From contig DATKQM010000066.1 of the NCBI GenBank assembly GCA_035532735.1, positions 62,001 to 126,000 on the forward strand: a stretch of DNA of 64,000 bases, written 5' to 3'. Shown here piece by piece: positions 35,090 through 42,504 of this stretch. The translations under genes and the position numbers were made by a program. The notes under the pieces are model-generated. The model worked only from the letters and a program-made list of their open reading frames with translations, did no database searches and was not told the origin of the DNA. How positions within the stretch are numbered: position 1 is the stretch's first letter; each line of letters starts with the position of its first letter. This DNA comes from Chersky-840 sp035532735 (GTDB taxonomy: Bacteria > Actinomycetota > Acidimicrobiia > Acidimicrobiales > UBA8190).

Positions 35090-36472
35090 GTGCCCCGAGT
35101 CCTCAGTCGTCTCGCGCCCACCGAGGGAATGCGGGTCCGTCGATCCAAGCCCAAGAGGCGAACCGAGCTCGGTCTGCTCCTGTTCGGCTCGTTCATCGTC
35201 CTCGCTGCCTACATCCTGGCCTCGGTCGGGACGACGTCGAAGATCCCGCCCAACCTGGGGCCCTTCCTCGGTGTCGTGCTCGCCCTGGGCCTCGCCGCGC
35301 ACATCGCCAACCGCATCTACGCCCCCGACGCCAGCGCCGTCCTGCTCCCCATCGCCACCTTGCTCAACGGCCTCGGCTACGTGATGCTGGCGCGCATCGC
35401 CCAGCACTGGGCCCAGGCACAAGCAGGGTGGACGGCGGTCGGCGTCGGCGCCTACATCCTGACCCTGGCGCTGGTGCGTCGCTCGCGCGATCTCGACCGC
35501 TACCGCTACCTGTTGCTCCTTGGGGCTGTCATCCTCATGCTGTCCCCGCTCATTCCGCACCTGGGGCAGAGTCACCACGGGGCGCGCCTGTGGATCGGGA
35601 TCGGTCCCGTCAACGGCCAGCCCATCGAGCTCGCCAAGCTGGCCCTGTGCATCTTCTTCGCCTCGTACTTCGTAGAGAAGCGCGAACTGCTCTCGGTGCC
35701 CACGTTGCGTCTCGGCAACCGACTCATGCTCGACCCCCGTCCGCTCGTCCCCATCTTCGTGGCCTGGGCCTTCACCATGCTCGTCCTCGGAGGTGAGGAC
35801 GACATCGGGTTCGCGCTCCTCATCTTCGTCCAGTTCATGGCCATGCTGTGGCTCACCTCGGGACGATGGAACTATCTCGCCCTCGGGCTCGTCCTTTTCG
35901 TGGCGGGTGCCTTTGCCGCCGACCGGCTCTTCCCTCAAGTGAACGTGCGCGTCTCGGAATGGCTCCATCCCGTGGCGACGGGTCAGGTCAATCTGGGGCT
36001 CTATGGCATGGGCTCAGGAGGCCTCCTGGGCACCGGGCTCGGGTTCGGTCGCATCGTGGCGGCCTGCGCGACGTGTGCCAATCCGATCCCCTTGGTCCAG
36101 AGCGACTACATCTTCGCGGCCTTCGGGACCGAGATGGGGCTGCTCGGCACCACCGCCATCGTCTTCGCCTTCGTCCTGCTCGTCGGGGCGGGACTACGCA
36201 CCGCCCAGACCGCCCGGTCGGAATTCGCCCAGATGGTGGCGGCCGGCCTGACCGTGATCATCGGTTTTCAGGCCCTGTTCATCATGGCCGGCATCGTCCG
36301 GCTACTTCCGCTCACCGGCATCACACTCCCCTTCATGGCCTACGGAGGGTCGTCGCTCGTGGCCAACTACGTGCTCATCGCGCTCCTGATGCGCATCTCC
36401 GACGAAGGTGAGCGTGCCATCGTGGCCGACCAGGCCACGGCGCAGCGCCTGGTGCCACAGAACGTCGACTGA
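35090..36472 (+). CDS. FtsW/RodA/SpoVE-family (SEDS) protein, FtsW-like
   Basis: Polytopic peptidoglycan glycosyltransferase of the SEDS family, 460 residues, about 12 TM helices. The family's catalytic-loop region reads GGEDDIGFALL in place of the usual PDLG type, and MAYGGSSLVANYVLIALLMRIS is the classic C-terminal signature. In Actinobacteria a similar FtsW-like gene often lies with pknA/pknB and a class B PBP; neither is near here. A RodA paralogue lies on the opposite strand 0.5 kb away. The stop codon TGA sits in a 16-bp tandem repeat shared with the end of the next, convergent gene. Confidence 0.9.
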   Translation: MPRVLSRLAPTEGMRVRRSKPKRRTELGLLLFGSFIVLAAYILASVGTTSKIPPNLGPFLGVVLALGLAAHIANRIYAPDASAVLLPIATLLNGLGYVMLARIAQHWAQAQAGWTAVGVGAYILTLALVRRSRDLDRYRYLLLLGAVILMLSPLIPHLGQSHHGARLWIGIGPVNGQPIELAKLALCIFFASYFVEKRELLSVPTLRLGNRLMLDPRPLVPIFVAWAFTMLVLGGEDDIGFALLIFVQFMAMLWLTSGRWNYLALGLVLFVAGAFAADRLFPQVNVRVSEWLHPVATGQVNLGLYGMGSGGLLGTGLGFGRIVAACATCANPIPLVQSDYIFAAFGTEMGLLGTTAIVFAFVLLVGAGLRTAQTARSEFAQMVAAGLTVIIGFQALFIMAGIVRLLPLTGITLPFMAYGGSSLVANYVLIALLMRISDEGERAIVADQATAQRLVPQNVD

Positions 36473-36503
36473 GGTTCAGGTCGACTGAGGTTCAGGTCGA
36501 CTG
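36464..36503. repeat. 16-bp tandem repeat containing both convergent stop codons
   Basis: GTCGACTGAGGTTCAG at 36464-36479 and 36480-36495, then GTCGACTG at 36496-36503. The FtsW-like gene's TGA (36470-36472) lies in unit one and the minus-strand TGA of the nuclease-family gene (36492-36494) in unit two. Confidence 0.92.
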
Positions 36504-37031
36504 CACCGACGGCTCGGCGCCGTCTGGGTCCCTGAACACCCACTCGGCGACGAGAATGGGCGTGGGAAGCCGCTGGCGCAGCGCCAGCGCGATGGCATCA
36601 GAGGGGCGGCACGGCAGCACGCGCCGTCCGCGCGGTCCGGTGGTGTCGATCTCGGCGAAGAACACCCGGCCTCGTCGCACCGTGATACGGACCGCGGCGA
36701 TGCTCACGTCGTGGCCGTCGAGGATGTCGGTCACGAGCTCGTGGGTGAGCGGTCGCGGCGTGTCGATCGCTCGGAAGGCGTAGGCGATGGCGGTGCCTTC
36801 GGCCAGGCCCACGGGGATGCGGAGCTCTCGCCAAGGGTCCTGGGCTTCGTGGAGCACGATCTCGGGATTCGCACTGGGAAGATCCATCTCGACGGCCGCC
36901 ACGGCCACGATCCTCCACTCCTCGGGGGAGAGCTCGAGCACCTCGAGCGGGGTGGGCGGCAGCCCGGTCGGTGCCACAGGCTCACCCTCGGTCGGTTGCA
37001 CCGCGTCCGCCCCGGCGTCGCCGTCGGTCAT
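36492..37031 (-). CDS. Bifunctional nuclease family protein (DUF151)
   Basis: 179-residue protein whose C-terminal 130 residues match the bifunctional nuclease domain: PIGLAEG-like VGLAEGTAIAYAF, RPLTHELVTDIL, and the acidic PCRPSDAIALALR. Homologues (plant BBD1, Mycobacterium Rv1829-type) are described as nucleases or as having unknown function. The N-terminal 45 residues are acidic and Pro-rich. Its ATG overlaps the rodA stop (ATGA), so the two are cotranslated. Confidence 0.88.
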   Translation of the reverse strand: MTDGDAGADAVQPTEGEPVAPTGLPPTPLEVLELSPEEWRIVAVAAVEMDLPSANPEIVLHEAQDPWRELRIPVGLAEGTAIAYAFRAIDTPRPLTHELVTDILDGHDVSIAAVRITVRRGRVFFAEIDTTGPRGRRVLPCRPSDAIALALRQRLPTPILVAEWVFRDPDGAEPSVQST

Positions 37032-38164
37032 CGCTGGGCGCGCAGCTGCACCGAGATGGCGATGCCGATCGCCGAGAAGAAGGCCACCGTCGCCGATCCC
37101 CCGTAGGACAGGAAGGGAAGGGGGATCCCCGCCACCGGCATGATCCCCATGGCCATTCCCGCGTTCTCGAAGACGCTGAAGGCCACCAACGTGAAACATC
37201 CCGCCGCCAGGAGACGCCCGAAGGCGTCGCGCGCCAGCTGAGCGCTTCGAAGCAGCCGCCACGACAGGATGCCGAGGAGGGCGAGGACACCGGCTGCTCC
37301 GACGAAGCCGAGCTGTTCGCCCAGGGCCGAGAAGATGAAGTCGGTCTGCTGTTCGGGCACGTAGGCCAGGTTCGTCTGCGAGCCGTGGAAGAGCCCCGCA
37401 CCCCACGAACCTCCCGATCCGATGGCGGCCACCGACTGGCCCACGTTGTACCCGGAGCTCTGGAGGTTCTTCCCGACGTGGAACACCGCCGTGATGCGGT
37501 TCAACTGGTAGTCCTTCAAGAGCTTGAAGTGGACGACGGCGAAGGCGCCGGTGACAGTCAGCAGGACCAGCAGCAACAGGTAGCGGTTGGGAACGCCCGC
37601 GATGACGAGCATCACGAAGAGCACCACGGCCATCACGATGCCGCTACCGAGGTCGGGTTGCTTGACCACGAGCAGGATCGGCACCGCCGCCAGTCCGAGG
37701 ACCTTGAGGACGTCATTGCGAGCGAGGCCTTCGGGTCGTCTCGCACAGAAGGTGGCGACGGTCACGATCAGGACGAGCGTGGCGAACGCGGAGGGCTGGA
37801 CCTGGACGGGACCGAGCTGGACCCACCTCGTCGCACCCAGCGCGCTCGACCCGATGCCGGTGAACATGGCCAGCAGGGCCAAGATCATCGCCACGTACAA
37901 CGCCGCGCTGGCGTGCTCGAGCCAGCGGTAGTCGAGGGCGGCCAAGACGATCATGAAGACGCCGCCCACCGCCACATAGGCCGCTTGGCGGGTGAGGAAA
38001 TAGTGGGGGTTGATTCCCGCCGCGGCCAGCTTGGAACGAGTCGCCGAGTAGACGAGCACGACGCCGAGGCCGGCCACGATGACCGTGCTCAAAATGAGAG
38101 TGATATCCACCCGGAGGGCTAGGGGCCGGCCCGCAGCCGGGCGGTGTGCGAGAGAGGTGCTCAA
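37028..38164 (-). CDS. rodA: Rod-shape/peptidoglycan polymerase RodA-like SEDS protein
   Basis: SEDS-family glycosyltransferase of 378 residues with about ten TM helices. Motifs include VQPSAFATL, KQPDLGSGIVM (catalytic-Asp loop), GGSWGAGLFHGSQTNLAYVPEQQTDFIFSALGEQLGF and LPFLSYGGSATVAF. It is more canonical than the FtsW-like paralogue at 35.1 kb. TTG at 38164 is chosen because GGAG lies nine bases upstream and a TATTCT hexamer 21 bases upstream; GTG at 38110 is the alternative. No class B PBP is adjacent. Divergent from mscS. Confidence 0.9.
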   Translation of the reverse strand: MSTSLAHRPAAGRPLALRVDITLILSTVIVAGLGVVLVYSATRSKLAAAGINPHYFLTRQAAYVAVGGVFMIVLAALDYRWLEHASAALYVAMILALLAMFTGIGSSALGATRWVQLGPVQVQPSAFATLVLIVTVATFCARRPEGLARNDVLKVLGLAAVPILLVVKQPDLGSGIVMAVVLFVMLVIAGVPNRYLLLLVLLTVTGAFAVVHFKLLKDYQLNRITAVFHVGKNLQSSGYNVGQSVAAIGSGGSWGAGLFHGSQTNLAYVPEQQTDFIFSALGEQLGFVGAAGVLALLGILSWRLLRSAQLARDAFGRLLAAGCFTLVAFSVFENAGMAMGIMPVAGIPLPFLSYGGSATVAFFSAIGIAISVQLRAQR

Positions 38165-38196
38165 CCGGTGTGCTCCGGCGGACCAGAATACCGGTC

Positions 38197-39150
38197 GTGC
38201 CCCTCGCCGCCACCTCAACCCTCGTGGTCGACCAGGGTTGGCTCTACGACGTCCTGCGCTGGGCCGGAGTGAGCCAGCCCACGGCCGAGCACTGGCAGGG
38301 AGTCGTGATCAAGCCCGTCACGGTCCTGGTGGTGATCTGGGTGGCCATCGTGATCGGATGGCTCGGCAGTCGGATCATCCGGCGCTGGGTCGGCGCCGCC
38401 GCACACAAAGCCGTGGCCCGGGCCGACTCACCACGGGCTGCGGCCCGGGCTCTCACCTTGACGAGCCTCCTCGCCAACGTGTGGCGCGGCGTCGTCAGCG
38501 CCATCGCCTTCTTCGTCATTCTCGGCACCGTCGGCCTCAACCTCACGCCGTTGTTGGCCGGGGCCACGGTCATCGGTGCCACGCTCGGCTTCGGTGCCCA
38601 GAGCATGGTCCGCGACTTGTTGGCGGGCGTGTTGCTCACCGTCGAGGGCCAATTCGACATCGGTGACACCATCGCGGTGGGCGACACGTCGGGGACCGTC
38701 GAGGACGTGACCTTGCGCGTCACCCGTCTGCGTTCCGACGACGGCACCGTCTGGTACGTGCCCAACGGTGAGATCCGCAAGCTGGCGAACTCGTCGCGGG
38801 GTTGGGCCCAGGCGACGGTGGAGGTGCCCGTTCCCATCGCCGCGGGCGTCGACACCGTGCTCGACGCCATCCAGACCGCAGCCGACGCGGTATCGGGTGA
38901 CCCACGCTATGCAGCCATGTGTGTCGAGCCCCCGCGGGTGTGGGGCGTGGTCGCCACCGCGGCCGACACCTTCACCTGTCGGGTCTCGGTGCGGACATCG
39001 ACAACCGATCGCGAGCGGGTGGCCCGGATCCTGCGCCACGAGATCGCGCTGCGACTCCAGGCCGCCGGAGCCTTCGCCACCACCGGCACCGCGCCACCCG
39101 GCCCCGGCCCCGGTGCCCCGAGCCGCGACCTCGAGCCGGGCGGCACCTGA
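38197..39150 (+). CDS. MscS-family mechanosensitive channel
   Basis: Tension-gated channel that releases solutes on hypo-osmotic shock. The 317 residues have N-terminal helices, the pore helix NLTPLLAGATVIGATLGFGA with Ala/Gly packing, QSMVRDLLAGVLLTVEGQ, the beta domain (DTIAVGDTSGTVEDVTLRVTRLRS) and an alpha/beta C-terminal domain. GTG 38197 is the first start outside the divergent rodA region, although TM1 may begin a little further upstream. The sulfotransferase gene follows by ten bases. Confidence 0.9.
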   Translation: MPLAATSTLVVDQGWLYDVLRWAGVSQPTAEHWQGVVIKPVTVLVVIWVAIVIGWLGSRIIRRWVGAAAHKAVARADSPRAAARALTLTSLLANVWRGVVSAIAFFVILGTVGLNLTPLLAGATVIGATLGFGAQSMVRDLLAGVLLTVEGQFDIGDTIAVGDTSGTVEDVTLRVTRLRSDDGTVWYVPNGEIRKLANSSRGWAQATVEVPVPIAAGVDTVLDAIQTAADAVSGDPRYAAMCVEPPRVWGVVATAADTFTCRVSVRTSTTDRERVARILRHEIALRLQAAGAFATTGTAPPGPGPGAPSRDLEPGGT

Positions 39151-39160
39151 TGGGGGCCTG

Positions 39161-39973
39161 ATGCGGTTGAGCGGGCTCGAGCGGGCTCGAGCGGGCTCGA
39201 GGCGTCGATGGCGGACGACCACGGCGTCACTGCGGACCCTTCCCGACGTCGTGATCCTCGGCACCCAACGAGGCGGGACCACCTCGCTGTTCGACTGGCT
39301 GGCCCTGCACGGGTCCGTCGCCGCGTCGACGACGAAGGAGGTGCACTACTTCGACCGCTTCTATGCCAACGGCGAGCGCTGGTACCGGGCCCACTTCCCT
39401 CTGAAGGGTGGGTCGCGCCTGGCCATGGAAGCGACGCCGTATCTTCTCTTCCATCCCCTCGCCCCCCAGCGCGTGGCCGCTGATCTCCCGGCGTCGACCC
39501 GGTTCATCGTGCTGTTGCGCGACCCGGTCCAGCGCGCCATCTCGCAGTACTGGCACTCGGTGCGGTTGGAGGCCGAGGACCAGCCGCTCGCGGCGGCCCT
39601 CTCGCTCGAGGACCAACGCCTGGCGGGCCAGGACGAGGTCGTCCTCGCCGGGGGTGAGAGCTTCGCTCATCGCAATTTCTCCTACAAGGCCCGGGGTCAC
39701 TACGCCGAGCAACTCCGTCGGTGGTTCGACGTCATCGAACGCGAGCGGATCCTCGTGATGGAGAGCGAAGAGCTCTGGAGCGGGCCGACCGGGCCGGCCC
39801 GTGTCTTGGAGTGGCTGGGGTTGGCGGGCCTCGACGCGACCTTTCCCTCCACCAACGACGCGCCCCGGGCCCGACCCGAAGAGGAGGCAGTCATCGACGA
39901 CCTGCGCCGGCACTTTGCTCCTTACAACGAAGACCTCTTCGAGTTGGTGGGCCGGAGGCTCTGGGATCGCTGA
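39161..39973 (+). CDS. PAPS-dependent sulfotransferase
   Basis: Transfers sulfate from PAPS to a carbohydrate or lipid acceptor. This 270-residue protein has the 5'-phosphosulfate-binding loop GTQRGGTTSL (34-43) and the 3'-phosphate motif LLRDPVQRAISQYWHS (about 117-132), in the style of heparan-sulfate (NDST-like) sulfotransferases; KARGHYAEQLRRWFDV and MESEELW complete the family pattern. The N-terminus is Arg-rich and encoded by a triplicated decamer (39171-39200). The cysDNC and cysQ genes 35 kb away would supply PAPS and remove PAP. Acceptor unknown. Confidence 0.9.
   Translation: MRLSGLERARAGSRRRWRTTTASLRTLPDVVILGTQRGGTTSLFDWLALHGSVAASTTKEVHYFDRFYANGERWYRAHFPLKGGSRLAMEATPYLLFHPLAPQRVAADLPASTRFIVLLRDPVQRAISQYWHSVRLEAEDQPLAAALSLEDQRLAGQDEVVLAGGESFAHRNFSYKARGHYAEQLRRWFDVIERERILVMESEELWSGPTGPARVLEWLGLAGLDATFPSTNDAPRARPEEEAVIDDLRRHFAPYNEDLFELVGRRLWDR
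39171..39200. repeat. Triplicated decamer GCGGGCTCGA inside the sulfotransferase N-terminus
   Basis: Three perfect copies (30 bp, frame-preserving) encode the segment around SGLERARAGSRR just before the catalytic fold. Confidence 0.9.
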
Positions 39974-39980
39974 GGCCGGG

Positions 39981-40859
39981 TCAACCCGACGATCGCGCCT
40001 CCACCGCAGCCCACAAGGCCTCGACGGGGACGGCCCGCCCGGTCCATCGCTCGAGGGCCAGCGCGGCTTGGTGGACCAACATGCCCAGACCTCCCACCGC
40101 CACGGCACCTCGGGCCCGCGCTGCCTCCAGCAACGGGGTCTGGCGCGGGTGGTAGACGAGATCGGCCACCACCTGCCCCAGGTGAAGGGACTGCGCGTCG
40201 AAGGGGAGCTGGCCAGAGCCCGACCCCTCGCGGCGCGCCATGCCCAGCGGCGTGGCCTGCACGACGAGCTCGGCGTCGACGACATCGGCGGCTGACCCCA
40301 CCCGCCCGACCGGCCCGGCCAGGGCGGCGGCCACCTCGGCACGAGCCGGCGTCCGGTTCAGCACCACCACCTCGGCGGCACCGGCCCCGGCCAGGGCCAG
40401 GATGACGGCGCGCGCCGCTCCCCCGGCGCCGATCACCGCGCAGCGCTTGGCGTCGGGGTCGAACCCCGCGTCGCGCCGCAGGGCGGCGAGAAAACCCTCG
40501 CCATCGGTGCTGTCACCCACGAGCGAACCGTCGCGCCAGGTGACGCAGTTGACCGCTCCGAGCCGACGCGCCACCGGGGTCGTCTCGTCCACCAGAGCGT
40601 AGGCGTCTTCTTTGTGCGGCATGGTGACCGACAGCCCGGCGATCTTGAGCACCCGGATCCCTTCGAGGGCCGCCGCGCTGTGCCCGGCTGCGACCGGAAA
40701 GGCGACCGACACCCAGTCGAGCCCGAGCGCGTCGAAGGCGGCGTTGTGGAGCAGGGGCGACAACGAGTGGGCGACGGGATCACCCATCACCCCCACCACC
40801 GTCGAGGCCGCGGTGGGCCAGGTCGGTGAAGATCTGGTCGGCTTCTGGTCCTCGGGCAT
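39981..40859 (-). CDS. aroE: Shikimate dehydrogenase
   Basis: NADPH-dependent reduction of 3-dehydroshikimate, fourth step of the shikimate pathway. The 292 residues show GDPVAHSLSPLLHNAAF (substrate site), SVTMPHKEDAY (catalytic Lys), GDSTDGEGF, the nucleotide-binding GAGGAARAVILAL, NRTPARAEV and GLGMLVHQAA. Start six bases after the mltG stop; last gene of the alaS-ruvX-mltG-aroE group, an order conserved across Actinobacteria. Confidence 0.96.
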   Translation of the reverse strand: MPEDQKPTRSSPTWPTAASTVVGVMGDPVAHSLSPLLHNAAFDALGLDWVSVAFPVAAGHSAAALEGIRVLKIAGLSVTMPHKEDAYALVDETTPVARRLGAVNCVTWRDGSLVGDSTDGEGFLAALRRDAGFDPDAKRCAVIGAGGAARAVILALAGAGAAEVVVLNRTPARAEVAAALAGPVGRVGSAADVVDAELVVQATPLGMARREGSGSGQLPFDAQSLHLGQVVADLVYHPRQTPLLEAARARGAVAVGGLGMLVHQAALALERWTGRAVPVEALWAAVEARSSG

Positions 40860-40865
40860 GGTGGG

Positions 40866-42041
40866 CTACCCGACGCCCCGGGTCTGGGCCAGGCGCTCGT
40901 TGGCCTGTTGGCCGGCGAAGGTGCTCGAGAAGGCCTCGGTACCGTCCTTCGACACCACCACGAAGTAGAGCCAGGGCCCCGGCGGCGGGGCCAGGGCGGC
41001 TTGGAGCGAGGCCTGGTTCGGGAAGCAGATGGGCGTGGGGGTGAGCCCGGTGTGGAGGTAGGTGTTGTAAGGCGTGTTGAGAGCGAGATCCGCCGATGTC
41101 ACACGACCACCGTCACGATGCTCGGAATAGAGCACGGTGGAATCCATCTGCAGCGGCGTGCCGCGGGCCAGACGGTTGTAGATCACCCGTGCCACCTTGC
41201 CCAGGTTCTTCTGGTAGACACCTTCTTTCTGCACGATCGATGCCACCGTGATGGCCTGGTACGGCGTCACCCCGAGCGCGGTGGCCCCACTCGTGAGCCC
41301 CACCGAGTCCGCCAGGGTGTTGAACCGGTCCATCATGTCCCCGAGGAGGGTCTCGTCGGACTCTCCGGGCAGCACCAGATAGGTGCCGGTCCCGACCAAC
41401 CCGTCGAGGTTGGTCGATCCGACCGGCTCGTACGGCGAACGCATGGTGCCGGAGTTGGCCAGGGAGAGGAAATGGGCGGGGTCGTGACCCGCGATCTCTC
41501 CGACCTGGGTCGCTACCTCGTTGATGGTGAAGCCGGGCAGCACCGTGACCGACGAGACGTCGGGTCCTCCCGCCAGCGTGGCCCGGAGCGTCGCGAAGGA
41601 CTCGTCTCTGTGCAACAGGTAGGACCCCGGTTGCACCACAGGGGTGCCGTGCAGAGTCAAATAGACACGGAAGGCAAGCGAATTGTCGACGACGTGTCGG
41701 CGCACCAATGTCGAGGTGATCTTCTCCATCGACGAGCCCGGCGTCACGGTGATGACGACGGTGGCCCCCCCGTTCCCGCCCATCTGGCTCTGGTACCACG
41801 CCACCGCACTGACGAAGAGGGCCAGGACCACGGCCGCCGCCACGGCCACGAACAACCGGCGGCGCCGATACACCTGTTGCTTGGCCCGCTTGTGCCCGCG
41901 CGGTCTCGATGACACCGGGCCGTCACCCGGGCCGTCACCCGAGCCGTCACCCGAGCCGTCACCGCGGCCCGGTCCCGGGGTGGGAGCGGAATCCGCCACG
42001 GACGCGCCCGTCCACCCCGGCCCTCCTTCGACGTCAGCCAT
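40866..42041 (-). CDS. mltG: Endolytic murein transglycosylase
   Basis: Membrane-anchored lytic transglycosylase that cleaves nascent peptidoglycan strands. The 391 residues comprise a cytoplasmic Gly/Asp/Ser/Pro tail, a single TM helix (LFVAVAAAVVLALFVSAVAWY), a LysM-like part, and the YceG domain with the catalytic Glu in ASIVQKEG and VIYNRLARGTPLQMDST. The N-terminal tail includes a fourfold 12-bp tandem repeat. The ATG at 42041 overlaps the ruvX stop by eight bases. Confidence 0.94.
   Translation of the reverse strand: MADVEGGPGWTGASVADSAPTPGPGRGDGSGDGSGDGPGDGPVSSRPRGHKRAKQQVYRRRRLFVAVAAAVVLALFVSAVAWYQSQMGGNGGATVVITVTPGSSMEKITSTLVRRHVVDNSLAFRVYLTLHGTPVVQPGSYLLHRDESFATLRATLAGGPDVSSVTVLPGFTINEVATQVGEIAGHDPAHFLSLANSGTMRSPYEPVGSTNLDGLVGTGTYLVLPGESDETLLGDMMDRFNTLADSVGLTSGATALGVTPYQAITVASIVQKEGVYQKNLGKVARVIYNRLARGTPLQMDSTVLYSEHRDGGRVTSADLALNTPYNTYLHTGLTPTPICFPNQASLQAALAPPPGPWLYFVVVSKDGTEAFSSTFAGQQANERLAQTRGVG
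41917..41964. repeat. Four 12-bp tandem units in the mltG N-terminal coding region
   Basis: GGGCCGTCACCC twice, then GAGCCGTCACCC and GAGCCGTCACCG, encoding alternating Gly-Asp-Gly-Ser/Pro residues of the cytoplasmic tail. Confidence 0.9.
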
Positions 42042-42504
42042 CGTGGCGTCCGCGTCCGGTGTCGAGCCAGGCCTGGAGAAGGACCGCGGCGGCGCTCTGG
42101 TCGATGTGGGCACGTTGGTCTCGGCTCTTGCGGCCGGCCTCTCGCAACGATCGGGCTGCGCTCACCGTGGTGAACCGCTCGTCGAAGGTCTCCACGGGGA
42201 TGCCGTGGGGAGCAAGAAGGCGGGCCAACTCGTCGGCATCGGCCTGCGCGGCACGCGCGGCCGGGCCACGGCGGCCATTCATGCTCAGGGGCAGGCCCAC
42301 CACCACCCGGCGCGCCCCCAGCTCCTCGACCAGCGCCGCCAGCGCGCGCCAATGCGTGGCGTCGTCAACGCTTCGCTCGATGGTGGCGCGCGGTGAGGCC
42401 AAGGTCCCGGTGCCGTCGGACACGGCCACCCCGATGCGACGCTCGCCGAGGTCGACCCCCACCACCCGCACTGCGCTCAGGCCACCCGCATTGTGCTCAG
42501 GCAC
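42034..42504 (-). CDS. ruvX: RuvX/YqgF-family Holliday-junction resolvase-like nuclease
   Basis: RNase H-fold nuclease, implicated in rRNA processing or recombination. About 156 residues: VVGVDLGERRIGVAVSD (first catalytic Asp), VVGLPLSMNGRRG, FDERFTTVSAAR and HIDQSAAAVLLQAWLD (C-terminal catalytic Asp). The start is uncertain: GTG 42504 overlaps the alaS stop region, and GTG 42471 lies just before the conserved domain. The two candidates fall near the ends of a duplicated 20-bp segment. Confidence 0.92.
   Translation of the reverse strand: MPEHNAGGLSAVRVVGVDLGERRIGVAVSDGTGTLASPRATIERSVDDATHWRALAALVEELGARRVVVGLPLSMNGRRGPAARAAQADADELARLLAPHGIPVETFDERFTTVSAARSLREAGRKSRDQRAHIDQSAAAVLLQAWLDTGRGRHDG
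42462..42501. repeat. Imperfect 20-bp tandem duplication at the alaS/ruvX junction
   Basis: CCACCCGCACTGCGCTCAGG (42462-42481) and CCACCCGCATTGTGCTCAGG (42482-42501), 18 of 20 identical. The second copy contains the alaS stop codon (42497-42499). Confidence 0.9.
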
